DNA of 64,000 nucleotides from Linum tenue (lineage: Eukaryota; Streptophyta; Magnoliopsida; Malpighiales; Linaceae), in contig CAMGYJ010000008.1 in assembly GCA_946122785.1 (NCBI GenBank), forward strand, positions 26,313,475-26,377,474, given 5' to 3'. Shown piece by piece: positions 22,027 to 35,400 of the stretch. The notes under the pieces are model-generated. The model saw only the letters and a program-made list of their open reading frames with translations, had not been told where the DNA came from and searched no databases. The position numbers and the translations under genes are program-made. Positions within the stretch are counted from its first letter, which is position 1. Each line of letters starts with the position of its first letter.

Positions 22027-25000
22027 ATGTTTGCTTCCGGTACAGATACCGGCCATGAGAGTGCGGGAGTAGTGCCTATGCGGTTTGTTTGGCCTTATGG
22101 AGGGAGGAGTGTGTTTCTATGTGGCTCTTTCACTAGGTTGGTTTGCTAGTGCATATGTCAAAGTTGCTATGGTTCTTATAATGATTGATAATCGGTTCTA
22201 TGACGATGAATAATCATTTCGGGTCTGAATGCGTTTCTTATCTCCGCAGGTGGATTGACCACATTCCCATGTCCCCGATGGAGGGTTGTCCTACTGTATT
22301 TCAAGTTATTTGTAGTTTGACGCCTGGATATCACCAGGTTAACTGTTTTTTCTTCAACGGTTTTTCATTTCTGTCGTCCTTAACCTTTAAATTATGATTG
22401 GACTCTGGCTTCCTGCAGTCATTTTGTTGATTCCAGTTTCACATTTGCTGTCGATTATCATAAGAATGGAAACAGGAGCATCGTCTTACTATATATATTA
22501 TCACTACCCCCTTTGTGAATGGATCTTTTTTTTGTAAGCAAGTCTTGATTTTTAGTCAATGTTCCCTGTTTGTGTTTTGCACTAAGTAGTAATTATCAGG
22601 TGCTTTAAGTTTATGCAAAAGTCATGGGCAAACATTCGTCATTGGTGATGTGAAAAAGGAAAGTGGGACTTATTTGTGATGACAGTGTTGGTTTATTATA
22701 CAGAAACCAATGCATTAGAACTATGAAAAGAGCTTTATCTTGCGAAGAGGTTGTCTGGAAGCTTTACCAAAGCACTATAACCTTGTGAACATTGGTTTTC
22801 ATTGAATTTGTAGATTATGTCATTTCTTAAAGGATCCATGATCTAGTGTCCACTGTTCTTACCTACCTTCTCTCTTTTTGACCTTTATATGCAGTATAAA
22901 TTTATTGTCGATGGAGAGTGGCGGTATGATGAGCACCAGCCTTTTGTAAGTGGTAATTATGGAGTGTCGAATACAGTTTTCTTACCTAGGGAGGCAGATG
23001 TAATCCCTGCAACTTTTAGTCCTACTGGGCCTGGGAGATCTAGCATGGACCTGGATGATGTCTTTGTTCATTCGGTAAGGGAGTTTATTGAATCTGATAT
23101 GTTCTCACGTATTTGTGGTGCTCTTTGTATGTTTTTTTTTTAGTTTCTAGCTTCCATTATATGACTGTAATTAGCTATTCTATAAGAGTTTCCTTGTTTG
23201 AGCCTCATTAATGAAAGGTGAGGTTTATTAGATGGGAAGCAATAGGTCAAAAACTAACTTGGGTGATATTGTTGGTGATCCTTCTCAGGATGTTACCCGA
23301 GGCATATCAGATGCTGATTTGGAAGTCTCTCGTCATAGGGTTTCTGCCTTCTTGTCGACACATACTGCATATGAGTTGCTCCCTGAGTCAGGCAAGGTTT
23401 GGCTGCCATACTGTCTTCTGGAGCTCTTTATTTTTCTTTGATCACATACTTGTAGTCAGCTGTTTCTGTTTTGAGATTATCCTTATGCTTATAATTTGTC
23501 TTCTAGGTTATTGCATTGGATGTTAAACTACCAGTAAAGCAAGCATTCCATATTCTCCACGAACAGGTGAGTACTTGTCTATGTAGACAGACTAGCCTAC
23601 ATGCAATATTTAACATCTAGGCAAAAGGACGAGCTCATATTTCACTTCATAGTTACTTCATACTTTGGTTATGTCCTGTGCCTTTGTCTTTTCGGTCATT
23701 TTGCGGTTTAATGCCCTGGCTAAGCATTCATCCTTTTCCACTTGGATTAATTCCAGGGTGTTCCTGTGGCTCCTCTTTGGGATTTCTCGAAGGGCCAGTT
23801 TGTTGGTGTTCTCAGCGCGATGGATTTTATCCTGATTCTCAGAGAGGTGAGTTAGTGCTGTCTATTGTGTACACTTCTGATGTCCTTTCTTGATCTTGAT
23901 TCCTCCGTTTGTTTGATTATTTCTCCCTTGTGTGGTGGAACTGTTTATATTGCTAGTTCTATCTATGTAGTTGGTGAATAAGGAAAGTCAGCAAAGTATC
24001 CCAAACCAATTATAACTAATAAATTCTGCAATTTGGAAACTCGTCATCTTGCTAGAGTATTTCTCTCATCTGAAATATCAGACTAGAACTTGTGAAGGTG
24101 TGTTTTGAAAGTAGAGGCTGACTTGTCAGTCAATTTTATGGTGAATTCCAGCTTGGAAATCGAGGATCAAATTTGACAGAGGAGGAGTTGGAAACTCATA
24201 CGATCTCAGCTTGGAAGGAAGGCAAGTTGCACCTCAGAAGACAAATCGATGGCAATGGAAGATCAGATCCTAGGCATCTGATCCATGTAAGTGTTTTGGC
24301 TATGAAGTCTTGTGAGATCCTCTGCCACGCAGTTGAGCATTCTACTTGTACTGATACATGCTGACTGTTTTGTAGGCTGGGCCTTATGATTCGTTGAAAG
24401 ACATTTCTCACAAAATCTTGTCGGGTAATGTATCAACAGTTCCAATCATCCATTCTTCGTCTCAAGATGGTTCATTTCCACAGCTATTACATCTAGCTTC
24501 CCTGTCGGGAATACTTAAATGTACGTTTCTTCTCTCCATCACATATAATATGTATGTTTGTGAACAAGCATGCCTTTTGTGATTAATGATTCTTGATGTT
24601 TGTTTGCAGGTATATGCAGGCACTTTAGGCATTCTGCTAGTACTTTGCCCATTTTGCAACAGCCAATTTGTTCAATTCCTTTAGGTACATGGGTTCCTAA
24701 AATTGGGGAATCCGATCCGAGGCCTGTTGCAGTCTTGAGACCCAATGCTTCTATGGGTGCGGCCCTGTCATTGTTAGTTCAAGGTAAATTGAAACTGGCA
24801 TCTTGGTTGTCAAAATGAATGGTCTCAAGATTAAATGGGAAATCATAGCTTCTGAAGATCTTTTCATAGAATTGTAAGAGTTTATGCACCACTAATTTCT
24901 TGCTGCACTTGTGCTTTGAAAATAGTAAGATTATATAGACCACCGAGTTTATGTAAGATCTGAGCTGGTTTATCCCCTCTAGGATGATTTAATCTAAAGC

Positions 25001-26200
25001 TCCAAAATTTGGATTTGGACAACATTGTTTGAGACAATTTTATTGATTTCTTTCTAGTGATCGTGTCCATGCTCAATTTGCTCTTTACCATTTGAATTTG
25101 TTATAACTAAACTCATCTGGATCTTGGCTGATGCTTTTTTTCTTTGCAGCTGATGTCAGTTCGATTCCTATTGTAGATGAGAACGATTCACTTCTGGACA
25201 TTTATTCTCGGAGGTTTGTACTTAATTCTCATCCTTCTGCTGTGGTTTTGACACTTTGAATGCAGCAATCTGTGACATCTTTTTTCTTACTTGACAGCGA
25301 TATCACTGCTCTGGCAAAAGATAAAGCATATGCACAGATTCATCTAGACGAAATAAGCATCCATCAGGTAGACCTTCTTAATGTCGAACTTGTTTGGTGA
25401 CTCACATTAACGTCAGTTTGAATATTACACTAGGTCACACCTGAATATAGGGGTTGAACAAACTGACTAAACTCAGCACAGCACACCTGAAACCAGCCAA
25501 ACAATCAAAACTTCTTGGATGGATGGGTGAGGGTGGCGATAAATCCGAACAAAACCAAACACCTATAGCTCATTATTTATATCTATGACCTCCCACACTT
25601 AATAATCCATCAAGATGAAGGTGATTTAGCATTGTTATACTTTCTTTGACAGTGCTACTTTTATCATTTCTCGATTTCATGTAACCCGTAATAGAACCTG
25701 ACCTAAACACAATAAGATGGATAAGAGTTTATTATTTTCTCTTATGGATCAGTTGGGATTGCTTGTGACATAAACTGAGGTTCATGGATAGATTAATTGG
25801 GTCAAATCTGAATGGTCAAGCTCAAGCCACCATGCCAATTTACATGATGTATGACTAACATGCCGAGCACGCTTTCTTCTCGTGTGTTAGGCATTGCAGT
25901 TGGGACAAGATGCAAATTCCCCTTACAATGGACAGCGATGTCACATGTGTTTGAGATCCGATCCACTTCACAAAGTGATGGAGCGATTAGCAAGTCCTGG
26001 TAATCCCAATTTGTACCTAACAGTTGCTTGGATGGAGAAGTTCCTAAGATAGAGTTTTGATTGGTTTCATGAAATATGATTTGATTGCTTGATTGCTCTC
26101 TCGTCCAGGGATTAGGAGACTATTGATAGTGGAGGCTGGAAGCAAGCGAGTTGAAGGGATCATCTCGCTAAGTGACGTATTCAGGTTCTTGCTCGGCTAA
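22027..26200 (+). CDS. KINBG: SnRK1 beta-gamma subunit (KINbetagamma / SNF4), 493 aa
   Basis: Thirteen coding exons can be joined with GT-AG borders and unbroken frame: 22027-22136, 22250-22337, 22895-23074, 23232-23396, 23507-23566, 23757-23846, 24152-24286, 24376-24520, 24610-24783, 25150-25213, 25298-25367, 25891-25999 and 26109-26200 (1482 nt with stop). The product is close to the roughly 490 aa usual for the family. Residues about 18-90 form the AMPK glycogen-binding/CBM48 module ([35 protein letters not shown]). Four CBS motifs follow, ending in [16 protein letters not shown]. The protein is the plant-specific gamma-type regulatory subunit of the SnRK1 energy-sensing kinase and binds catalytic and beta subunits. 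The start [17 protein letters not shown] is the first ATG in frame. I see no lesion, so it should be functional. Confidence 0.95.
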
Positions 26201-26640
26201 AAGCTTTGGTTGGAATGATGAAGAAGAAGAAGAAGAAAATGGAAGAACACCAGAACTCGTTGATTTTCGATCTTTTTTCAGTGGTCTTTCTTTCCCCTTA
26301 ATTCTTAGGATAGAGAAAATTCAAAGAGCCAGAAAAGAATATGTAAATTGCGAGTATTCAATTTTTACCATCCCCTCCCTGTTTCCCCAAGCCTTTATAG
26401 CCCATGGTGATGCTTATTTTTGCCTCATAAGTAAAAAAAGAACAATCTTTAAAGCTCTAGCGGAAGTGAAGTTTATGAGGCTAAAATTGGCAATTTGAGT
26501 GCATTGGAGAACTTAGTGGTGGGTTGTAATAAGAGATGTGGGCAACTAGTGAATCTATGCAAATATTTTTGTTAATAGATCTCGTCATTCCCAAACGAGA
26601 AATTTTGTCTTTGCATTTTTCTAAATCTCTGCAATGAAAG
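26201..26640 (+). other. 3' UTR and downstream flank of KINbetagamma
   Basis: Non-coding sequence follows the stop codon, beginning with a (GAA)n-like run at 26219-26240. No single polyadenylation signal stands out. Confidence 0.4.
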
Positions 26641-26806
26641 TAAATCTTGGATTTTTTTTTTAATTCATGGGGTTTCTTGTCCATCATATCACACGTGATT
26701 GATATTGTTTTCACATAAATTGACTACTCAGAAGGACGATTATAAGGCAAGTGCGTTTTTGACGAAAAGGCAGCTCATATTGCAAATCGAATGTAGTGGT
26801 TACAGA

Positions 26807-27381
26807 CAATGGCGGATCCAGAAATTCTTCATAGAGGTGTCCTCTTTCAAAAATTAAGTTTAATTAAATATTAAAATTAAATTAAATAATTGTTAAATAT
26901 GAAAATATCTTACCAATAAAAGTTACATTAAAAGTTCAGACATGTTTCGTAAAATGGTAAAATATATTTGGTGTCTATACTGCTCAACAAAGGTCTCTCG
27001 ACATATCCTACTAGAAAAGGGTATCCCGTAATTGGTTTAATCGTTAGGTTTTAAAAATAATTTGGGATAAGAATAACATTTTACTATTATATTTGGATCT
27101 AAAACACAATAACAAATGAGTTGTAGTGTAAATGTAAATATGTTTACTAATAGTGGCAGTGTCTCAAGTTAAATCACATAAACTACTACTAACATATTAT
27201 TTGTACCAATAAGCAAACTACTACGGGAGGTTGGATAATCGTTTTCCCAAATTTTAAGGGTGTCCCACTACCACTTAACATTTTTTTCTCATATACAAAA
27301 TACTATCGGATGTTGAATAGTCATGTTTCCAAATTTTAGGATGTCCCGGGACACTCCTAGACATGCATGTATCCGCCACTG
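26807..27381. mobile_element. hAT element, 575 bp, TSD GTTACAGA
   Basis: The ends are CAATGGCGGATCCAG on the left and, as complement of the right end, CAGTGGCGGATACATG. A perfect 8-bp duplication GTTACAGA lies at 26799-26806 and 27382-27389. The TIR matches the element at 7239-7909, but no transposase relic was found here. Confidence 0.9.
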
Positions 27382-27389
27382 GTTACAGA

Positions 27390-27700
27390 GGAAGAAGAAT
27401 ACAAGAAGAGATAAAAACCCCAAGAACCCAAACACTCATAAGGCATACCCTACAAGAGAAGACAAACATTAACGGAGCAAAAAGCAGAGACAGGCCTCAA
27501 ATGGAGGGGAGCCAAAGCATCATCCAAACAAAAGCATCCAAACTTCCTCTCGTAGCCGCCACAGTCGAAGAAGCATAAAGCAGAGCCAGCTCGTCCGACA
27601 CAAACAAACCCATGGCATGATCAAAGCATTACCATAGCCGCCTCCTGGAAGCCATTCGAAGAAGACTCATCACAGTGAATCGCTAATTGAGAATACATGG
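27390..27700. other. Moderately GC-rich unassigned island
   Basis: Its composition differs from the surrounding repeat cluster and resembles LINE 3' sequence on the minus strand, but no domain, tail or TSD supports a call. Confidence 0.25.
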
Positions 27701-28765
27701 AGGTGCAATGCACTAAAAAAAGTGAGTGCACCGAAGGCAAAACTATATATATACACATATGGTGGGGTTTTTTTTTTTGCACTCAACTCTAAGACTTCGA
27801 ATTTTTAATTTATATTGGTAGCATTGACTGATATGATGATATAACATATGATCACAATTAATCAACCCCTTACCCTAACCCCTAAACCTTCAATTTTGAA
27901 CCCAAACAAAAAATCCCATATTATATACCCTAAACCCTAACTCTAAATCTCTAAACTAAAGAACCTTCAAATCAAAGTAAATCTTGAATGATTTTCGTGC
28001 AAATTTATGTATTTTCTTTTCTATCATAATATAAGTGACGACTAACGTCGTTTTGACATGGATCGCTTTCTCATAATGACGATTATGAAGCAAGTGCGTT
28101 AAATGCACCAAAAAAGGTGAGTGCGTTGAAGACAAAACCATATACATATAAATATGGTGACTTCTTCGATGCACTCACAAAAATGAGTGCCTTTGTGCCT
28201 ATAATGCACTCAACTCTAAAAGTAGCTTTAAGAGATAAATTTTTGGATTTTAATTGGTAGCATTCGTTTGATACGATGATATAATATAAGATCACAGCTA
28301 CTCAATCCATTACCCTAACCCCTGAACCTTCAATTTTAAACACTAACTTTAAATCCCAAATTACAAACCCTAACCCTAAATCCCTAAACATTAAAACCTT
28401 CAAATCAAAGTAAATTTGGTATAATTTTTGTGCAAATTCATGTGTTTTCTTGTCCATCATATAATAATTGAAGATTGACTTCGTTTTGACATGAAGCCTT
28501 CTCATAATGACAATTATGAGAGAGTGCATTGAATGAACCCAAAAATGAGTGCACCGAAGACAAAACTATATACATATAGTTTTATCTTCGACACACTCAC
28601 TTATTTGGGTGTATTAAATGCACTCGCCTCTTAATCGTCATTCTGCCCAGACGATTAATGGCAACGATGTCAATCGTCACTTGTGATATGAATTATGATA
28701 GACACTAACCATATGAATTTGCACAATAATCATTCAAGATTTATTTTAATTTGAAAGATTCATGG

Positions 28766-28882
28766 TTTAGGAAATTGGGGTTAGGCTTTATGGTTTACAA
28801 TTTTGATTTTTATGGGTTCAAAAGTTTAGGAAATTGGGGTTAGGCTTTATGGTTTACAATTTTGATTTTTATGGGTTCAAAA
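28766..28882. repeat. 59-bp perfect tandem duplication
   Basis: A block beginning TTTAGGAAATTGGGGTTAGG starts at 28766 and again at 28825 and is essentially identical over its length. The identity implies a recent duplication within the inverted repeat unit. Confidence 0.9.
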
Positions 28883-29000
28883 TTGAAGATTTGTGGCTTA
28901 GAATAATTCATTGGTGATTCTACAATATATCATCATATTAGACATTACTATCAATTAAAATTTAAGATATGATGTTTTAAGGCTAGTTTTCGAATCAAGC

Positions 29001-29436
29001 GTGTAGTATGTATTCATTTTCGTGAACCGATGAAACCACTTATATTTATTGAAATTCAAGAATTTTGATCCATCCACGTGGATTTCACGGTCATTAACTA
29101 GTTAGATTAACGACGAGATTAGCCGCCAATAATAGTCAAAGTTAAAATAATCACATATGTAAGAACTAAAACATGGCTCCATTTCACGAGTTCACAAGAA
29201 CTTCTTCTAGTTTGCTCCTTCGACCCAGCTGATAGAGCAAACTCCCAGCTTCTAAAACTAGCGGCAGAAAAGGGAGGATGCAAAAACTTGACTATTACGA
29301 TTATCTAGTTATATGTGATCTCCTACCTAAAATGAAGAAACTCCGCCCCATCATATATATCTACAATGGCAGAGAAGCAAATCTAAACCGATACAGGCAA
29401 AAAGACATGTATAGTGAGCATGATGACGTCTTATGT
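29001..29436. other. Intergenic and 3' flank of the ALWAYS EARLY gene
   Basis: Sequence between the repeat cluster and the minus-strand stop codon at 29437. The part near 29340-29436 is likely 3' UTR. Nothing else was recognised. Confidence 0.4.
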
Positions 29437-32400
29437 TCATGTTGGCACCAGAGCTAATATTTGCGTCTTGATTCTTCCCATGCACGTCTGTATCTCTCGG
29501 TATATCGGGAGGTTCTGCGAACAACAAGGCTGCAAGTTGGTGACTGCAGAATCTATTATCTGAGCCACATCTGCAGGAGGATACTGTCGTTCGGTACACA
29601 TCTTCGAACAAGATACACCAAATTGTCAGGATCAATGATCGAAAAGGGATACCTGGTGGAGTTTGGTTTAGACAAATAGAGTGAAGGTTTGTACCTTGAT
29701 CATGAGCAAAGTGGCGACGCATGAAGTCATGAGCTCTGATGGGGATGTGACTAGGGAGGATGAGAGGTTCGCTTGGGACTCTGATGATTTCTGCATCGAC
29801 GATGTAACTCCTCGCCCGTTGTTGTCCATCTTATCTAAAGCCTCCTTGATCCCAGTAAAAACATCCTCCCCTTCTTTCTTCGATGAGAATGCCTAGAATG
29901 AATAGGTAGTTAGGATTCAGCACATCGGTTGTGTGGTACACACGCAAAGCCAAGAGAAAGGCAGAGATAAACCTGAAGAGCAGCATCAAGCATCTTGTGA
30001 GCTCTTTGTCTTGAGCTGTTGACGATTTCAGCTGCTGCAGCAGATCCCGTATCTTGGGAAGCAAACGAACTGTGATAAGAATTGGAATGGGCCGAGGAAG
30101 CAAACCAAGGGAGGTGCATCTGGTTTCCTTGCTGAGTATTTATTGCATGGAGCAAATGGATTTAGAGGTTGAAGTTCGAAGCAAAATCTTACTTTCGGGA
30201 CATTACCAGTATGCATATATGATGTAATAATAATTAAGAGCACAAAGTACCTTTCTATTGAGTGAATGAGTCAGATCAAGAGCTGACGTTGCCGAAAATT
30301 GACCAGGAGTAACATTTTGGGCATCGAAAGCTTGAATACCTAATGCCATAAGTTGTGAAGTAGTACGCTCTGTAGCCTTTTAGAGTAAACAGAAGCAAAA
30401 TATCAGGCATTAATACTTCAGCTCTCGAATTTCATAAAGAGCAGTATAACTCTAAAACTATGAAGCCCAGTTCCCGACTGAACTGAGGTGTGCATGGTTC
30501 GGTCTGCTCGAAAATCGGCCTGAATCGGCATCAGATTGGATCAAACATAAAAAGGAAAGTTGACAACTATAATCGGAGAAAATATGTCATTGATCAGAAT
30601 CGGTCTTTTCTAATTTGTTTTAAAAAATGCCATTGACAAAAACAGAAAAGAAGTCACAAAATTTAGAAACCGAATAGATATATATAAGGGTATGGTCTAA
30701 TTCCATAAAAAAATGATTTGGTTTGGTGTGAAGTGTGAACCAAGTTGTTGCACCGGCTATGAAGTTTTAACTAAATATTAAACTCATGGTCCATGAAACA
30801 GTACCGGAGACCGTATCGGAAAAGTCAGCGGTAGGGTATTTTATGGTAAAACCGTGGTTTAACTGTAGTTCAACCGTTATACCGGTAAATACCGCATATC
30901 GGTTTAGCCTCCGATACTGGTATTTCGTGGTTGAACCGCCGGTACGGTACGGTTTAATGAACACTGATTAAACTACGTTTTGAATTATACATAAACCAAA
31001 AAAGTTGCAATCTTCCAAACATGAATAATCCTCACCTGAGCTTGCTTTATTCTGGTATTTATGGGAGTAGGCACACTCTCCACTGACCCGAGTGAGTTAA
31101 GCTTCCTAGCATCGAAGTACTTCTGCCATTTGAGAGCCTCTGGCATGTTTTCCATTGGGTTGGATGGCATGCAGTCCATATCCTGGAAAACGAGTACTTC
31201 AAATCATTATTTGATACTTATTAAAAAAAAATCATTATTTGACACAAAAGTGAATACTTGAAGACCTCTAGTTAGTTAACTACCCAAACAAATATGAAAT
31301 ATATGGAACAATTTTCTTCACATATGAGCCTACTACATAGATTTCATGAAAATCAAAATTATTCTCTATTTATCAGACTGAAACTACCTTGATAACTTGA
31401 ACTCCAATCTTAGAATTGTCAAACTGCACCAGGCATTCTTCATGATCAACTGTTAGCACTCTTCCATTATGGAGTTCCCTTGTCCGTGGATGAATAGCAA
31501 TTACACGCTGTCCAACACACAAGGGTTTTGCTAGATCTGTTGGAAGTCCACTCCTGACACCGGCACGGAGCTCACTGTAATGTTTCCTCACAGACTCACG
31601 GTATTGTTGAAGTTTGCTCCTTTCTTCATGGAGAAAATGCTCAGAAAACCTCCGGGGTTTTCCAAGGGAACTGTAATGAACCATACAGCTTAAGAAATTG
31701 ATCTCACTCATAAATGTAGCAGAGGAAGATATATTCTTATGAGAAGTGGACGTACCTTCTTATGACACCCCATTCAACACGAGTTAGAGTAGGAATGTGG
31801 CCAAGCCCAACATGATTCAAGTATTCGACAAACTCCCGTTTGGCAAACCAAGGGTAGTCAATGGCACTGTAGAACCATTCAAATGTACACCATCTACGAA
31901 TAAAAGGAGAAGAAAGACAAGAAGAAACGTCTTCCTGCAAAAAAGAGAAGAAAAAAAGGAAAGAACATAAGTAATATGCTAGGGTGGGGCTTGGTTTTAT
32001 GAAACCTAAACCAAATTGAACTTCGGTTGATCAAAATCTCAACCGAACTTTATTTGCAGCACTGCGAAGCAGAATAACGAACCAAAATTATCACAACATT
32101 CACAACAAATAGAATAGATTGCTTGAGTTCTAAACCCGAATTAAACAAATCCAACAAAAATTAAAGAATCAATTGCAGAACTTTAAGAATAAAACCAAAA
32201 AACCTCAAATTAATAAATTCCAGCAATAAATCAAGTAAATTACACTAAATTTCAAGTAAGAAGGTAAGTTCCAGAAAATTCCATAATAAGTGAGGGGCCC
32301 TTCATGCTTCAACATATTTTGATGATATGGGTCTGTTTTTTGTGAACCGGAACAAAAACTAAGATTTTCTAAAATCAACAAACAAAACTAAATAACACGG

Positions 32401-35400
32401 TATCAGTTGACAAAAAATGTGAAAGTTGGTTTCAATTTAACCAAATACCAAAGCCTTGATGCAATGTACCTTTGGATGAGATGCTCCCCCTTGCAATGGC
32501 AAGGAGCAGACAATAGCTTCACTCTTCTCACCCACTATATTATTAGGGGATCTCTTGCGTCTAGTTTTTCTTGATGGCATTGGTAAACTAGTTTGTCTGT
32601 TTACAACATGTTCAGCTGACGCTGATGGACCACTTGGTTCATTGGCCTGATCACCATTGTAACCTGAACCAGATTTTTTCAGTAGTCCAGAAGGATCACA
32701 CACTTCACTGGTTTGTTTCTCTTTATCAGGAAAGATCTCTTCTCCAGGCAAGTCCTATATCAATCAAAAAGTAAAATAGGAAAAATTATGGGATTGTCAA
32801 AGAAACCTCTTGACTAGCACTCAGGAAACCGGAACAAGATTTAATATGACAACAGAATATTTTAAGAGGTTATTATCATTTCTTAAGCAACCAAGAGTAC
32901 TATTTTTACTGAAGGTTATCAATATATTATAAATTGCCGCTTCCCAAGATAGAAGGGTAAAGGACAAAGGCTTGGTGCAATGAGGGAAAGACAGAGTAGT
33001 GTACCTTGGTCTTCAGTAAATCACTAAGAGTAGGATTTGCGTCAGCTTCAACACTTGGTGCCTGAGACTAAAAAAGTCATCGAAAATTAGCTACTGAACC
33101 AGATGGTAAAGCGACACTATCTAATGAAACAAGATAAAAGCTCAAACAAAATTACAGGCGTTTTTTTTAGTATTGTAACAGGATTTGCTGAATGCATAGA
33201 AGAGAAGTTCTAATATGCTTACTCTTGACACCAAAGATGGACGTCTCCTTTTTAGGGTATTATCATTCAAGGAATCATTTGGCTGGTTGGCTTCACTCGC
33301 ATGTCTACCATCAGTTTCTGAGACTCTTCTGGACTTTGGCTTCCTGGAGGTGGCAGCTTCAACTCCAATGACTGTATCACGTACTTTTTCCTTCATGGAT
33401 GAGACTTCAGTTATGTCTCTATTCTGGTCGACAGATATACTCCCCAAATCGACTGTACTTGTTTCTTCCTTCACTTGGGCAGAAGACTCTAGACCAACAC
33501 AAATAAAAATAGAAAAGCCAGAATCAGTGCACAGAACACATCAATTGCACAGTGATGGGAAATATAGCAACAGATGCATGAACATACTATCAGCTCCATA
33601 AATGATTAGAATTCAGTCCTCCCTACAAGGCAGGGATCTAATTTGACATGAATGTGACCCTGGAGAGAAAATTTGCATGCATCCAAAGTAACAAACTGGC
33701 GTTGAATAGAACAAACAATCACACAAAATGATTGCTACTTTTGAAATATAGAACCATACTTATGTCTTTACTCTCTATAAATAACATTGGGGATGGTGTC
33801 TGTCCGGTACTAACTAGCCAACTCTTCTTTTTATATTGAATCCACAATTAATATGGAGCTTAAGGAATATTGGTAAAATGGTGGCAAATTGATCAATAAG
33901 TTCTATTATGAAAAAGTTTATGTAACTTGATTTTTAGACATAGTAGACTAGCCACAGACTTAATATGCTAGAAACCTTCTTAAACAGAAGTACTATACTC
34001 GGTAGTCTTCAATACTTACCAGATTCCATCACAGAGAGATTAGCCAATGTCTGCAACGCATCCAGAGCAGAAAATTCGTCTGACAATGAGAAAAGTATTG
34101 TTAAAAGAAGATATTGTTTGAGTTACTATACCAAAACCAAAATGTGAAAAATCAGAATTCTTCAAGACCATTTAATGAATTAATAACGTAAAAGAACACA
34201 CATAAATACATAATCAGACAGTAATTTCATGTAAGCATGGCCATAATGTGACAGTCAGCGTCTGAACATTTCATGTAAGGACGGCTTCAACCTTACCTCC
34301 AGAAAATAATTTCTTGCTTCTTCTCTTTACGCCTTGAGGAGATGTCACCTTAAGCTTTCCATTTGAAACCTTTGCATCAACTTTTCTGCTCAAACCACTT
34401 AATTCTTGACCTTCTTCCGTGCCCCCAGAAGCTTGCACACCATCAACCTTAAGATGGCCAATCACTCCAACTTTCATTTTCTTTCCACGACTCTTTTTTT
34501 CTTTTCTTTCAATCGAGCCTACATTTCCATCATACTCAACGTTCCTAATACCCTTACTTCTAGCCCCTGGTATCCGACCATCATGTATGGAAACATCATA
34601 AAGTTTTTCTAGAGCTGACTCTGCCTGCACAAACAAATTGAGGATGTACATATTCTGTTACAGCAGACTAATGAAAGCTGATAGAATAAAAAAACTGATA
34701 ATGTTAGAATCCCAAGTCCGTCACATTCTGTTCAAGGAAAAGGAAGAGGGTGCCATGATCAAATACCTTCTTATCTTTGCTTTTAACAAATGATGAAGTG
34801 CCCTGCTCAATTCTGACACAGGATGCCTGGGAAACTTGAGAGCCTCCTCTACGTGATGTCTCAGTTAATACCAAGGCAGCAACATGTGCTACCTCTTCTT
34901 CCTTGGAATCAGCATCTAACCTCCTATTGCGCTGAAAAGCATAATTTATCCCATTGTCTTTGTTGTATGAAACAGGGAAACGAGGCGTCCTTTTCCCAAC
35001 TGCACGAGGATGACCACCTAAGACGAGAATAAGACCATCAGAACTAACTCAAGCTTCAATTAGACTACAATTCTTAAGTCATTTACTCCTTAAACTCCCT
35101 TGCATGGCACAGCATTGAATAGCTAGTCGGTTTATAAGAATTAGCTTTTTCACATGTATGTTACTAGCTAATCCTAGTATTAGCAACATAGTTGATTGAA
35201 TTCATCGTTTTGAAGATGAATATATTGTGGTACAGAAAGAATTCGTGGATCACAAAGGCATCGCCGTCCACCATACCTATGCTAACAAGAATTCAGTTCA
35301 AGTCATGTTTATGGCCATAAGCTATCAGAAAATAATAATGATGACAAATGCAGCTCAATTTATTGTCAGCCAAAGTCAAACGGGACCGAAGTCATCACGG

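Larger units (their letters stand above)
26640..29000. repeat. Cluster of about 400-bp repeat units with telomere-like CCCTAAA text
   Basis: Units at about 27710-28100 and 28105-28530 share, in order, GTGAGTGCACCGAAG-type heads, GCACTCAACTCTAA, GGTAGCATT, ACCCTAACCCC(T/C)(A/G)AACC, CCTTCAAATCAAAGTAAAT and CATAATGACGATTATGA. A third unit (about 28640-29000) is inverted and a partial one lies at about 26640-26790. Short palindromes (ACTATATACATATAGT, 28565-28580) sit at unit borders. It resembles a family of foldback or tandem MITEs. The (CCCTAAA)-like stretches are short and degenerate, so this is not a true telomere. Confidence 0.65.

Noticed and set aside
27880..28390. Internal telomere
   Set aside because: CCCTAAA motifs are few, degenerate and spaced within a larger repeat unit, not a tandem array.
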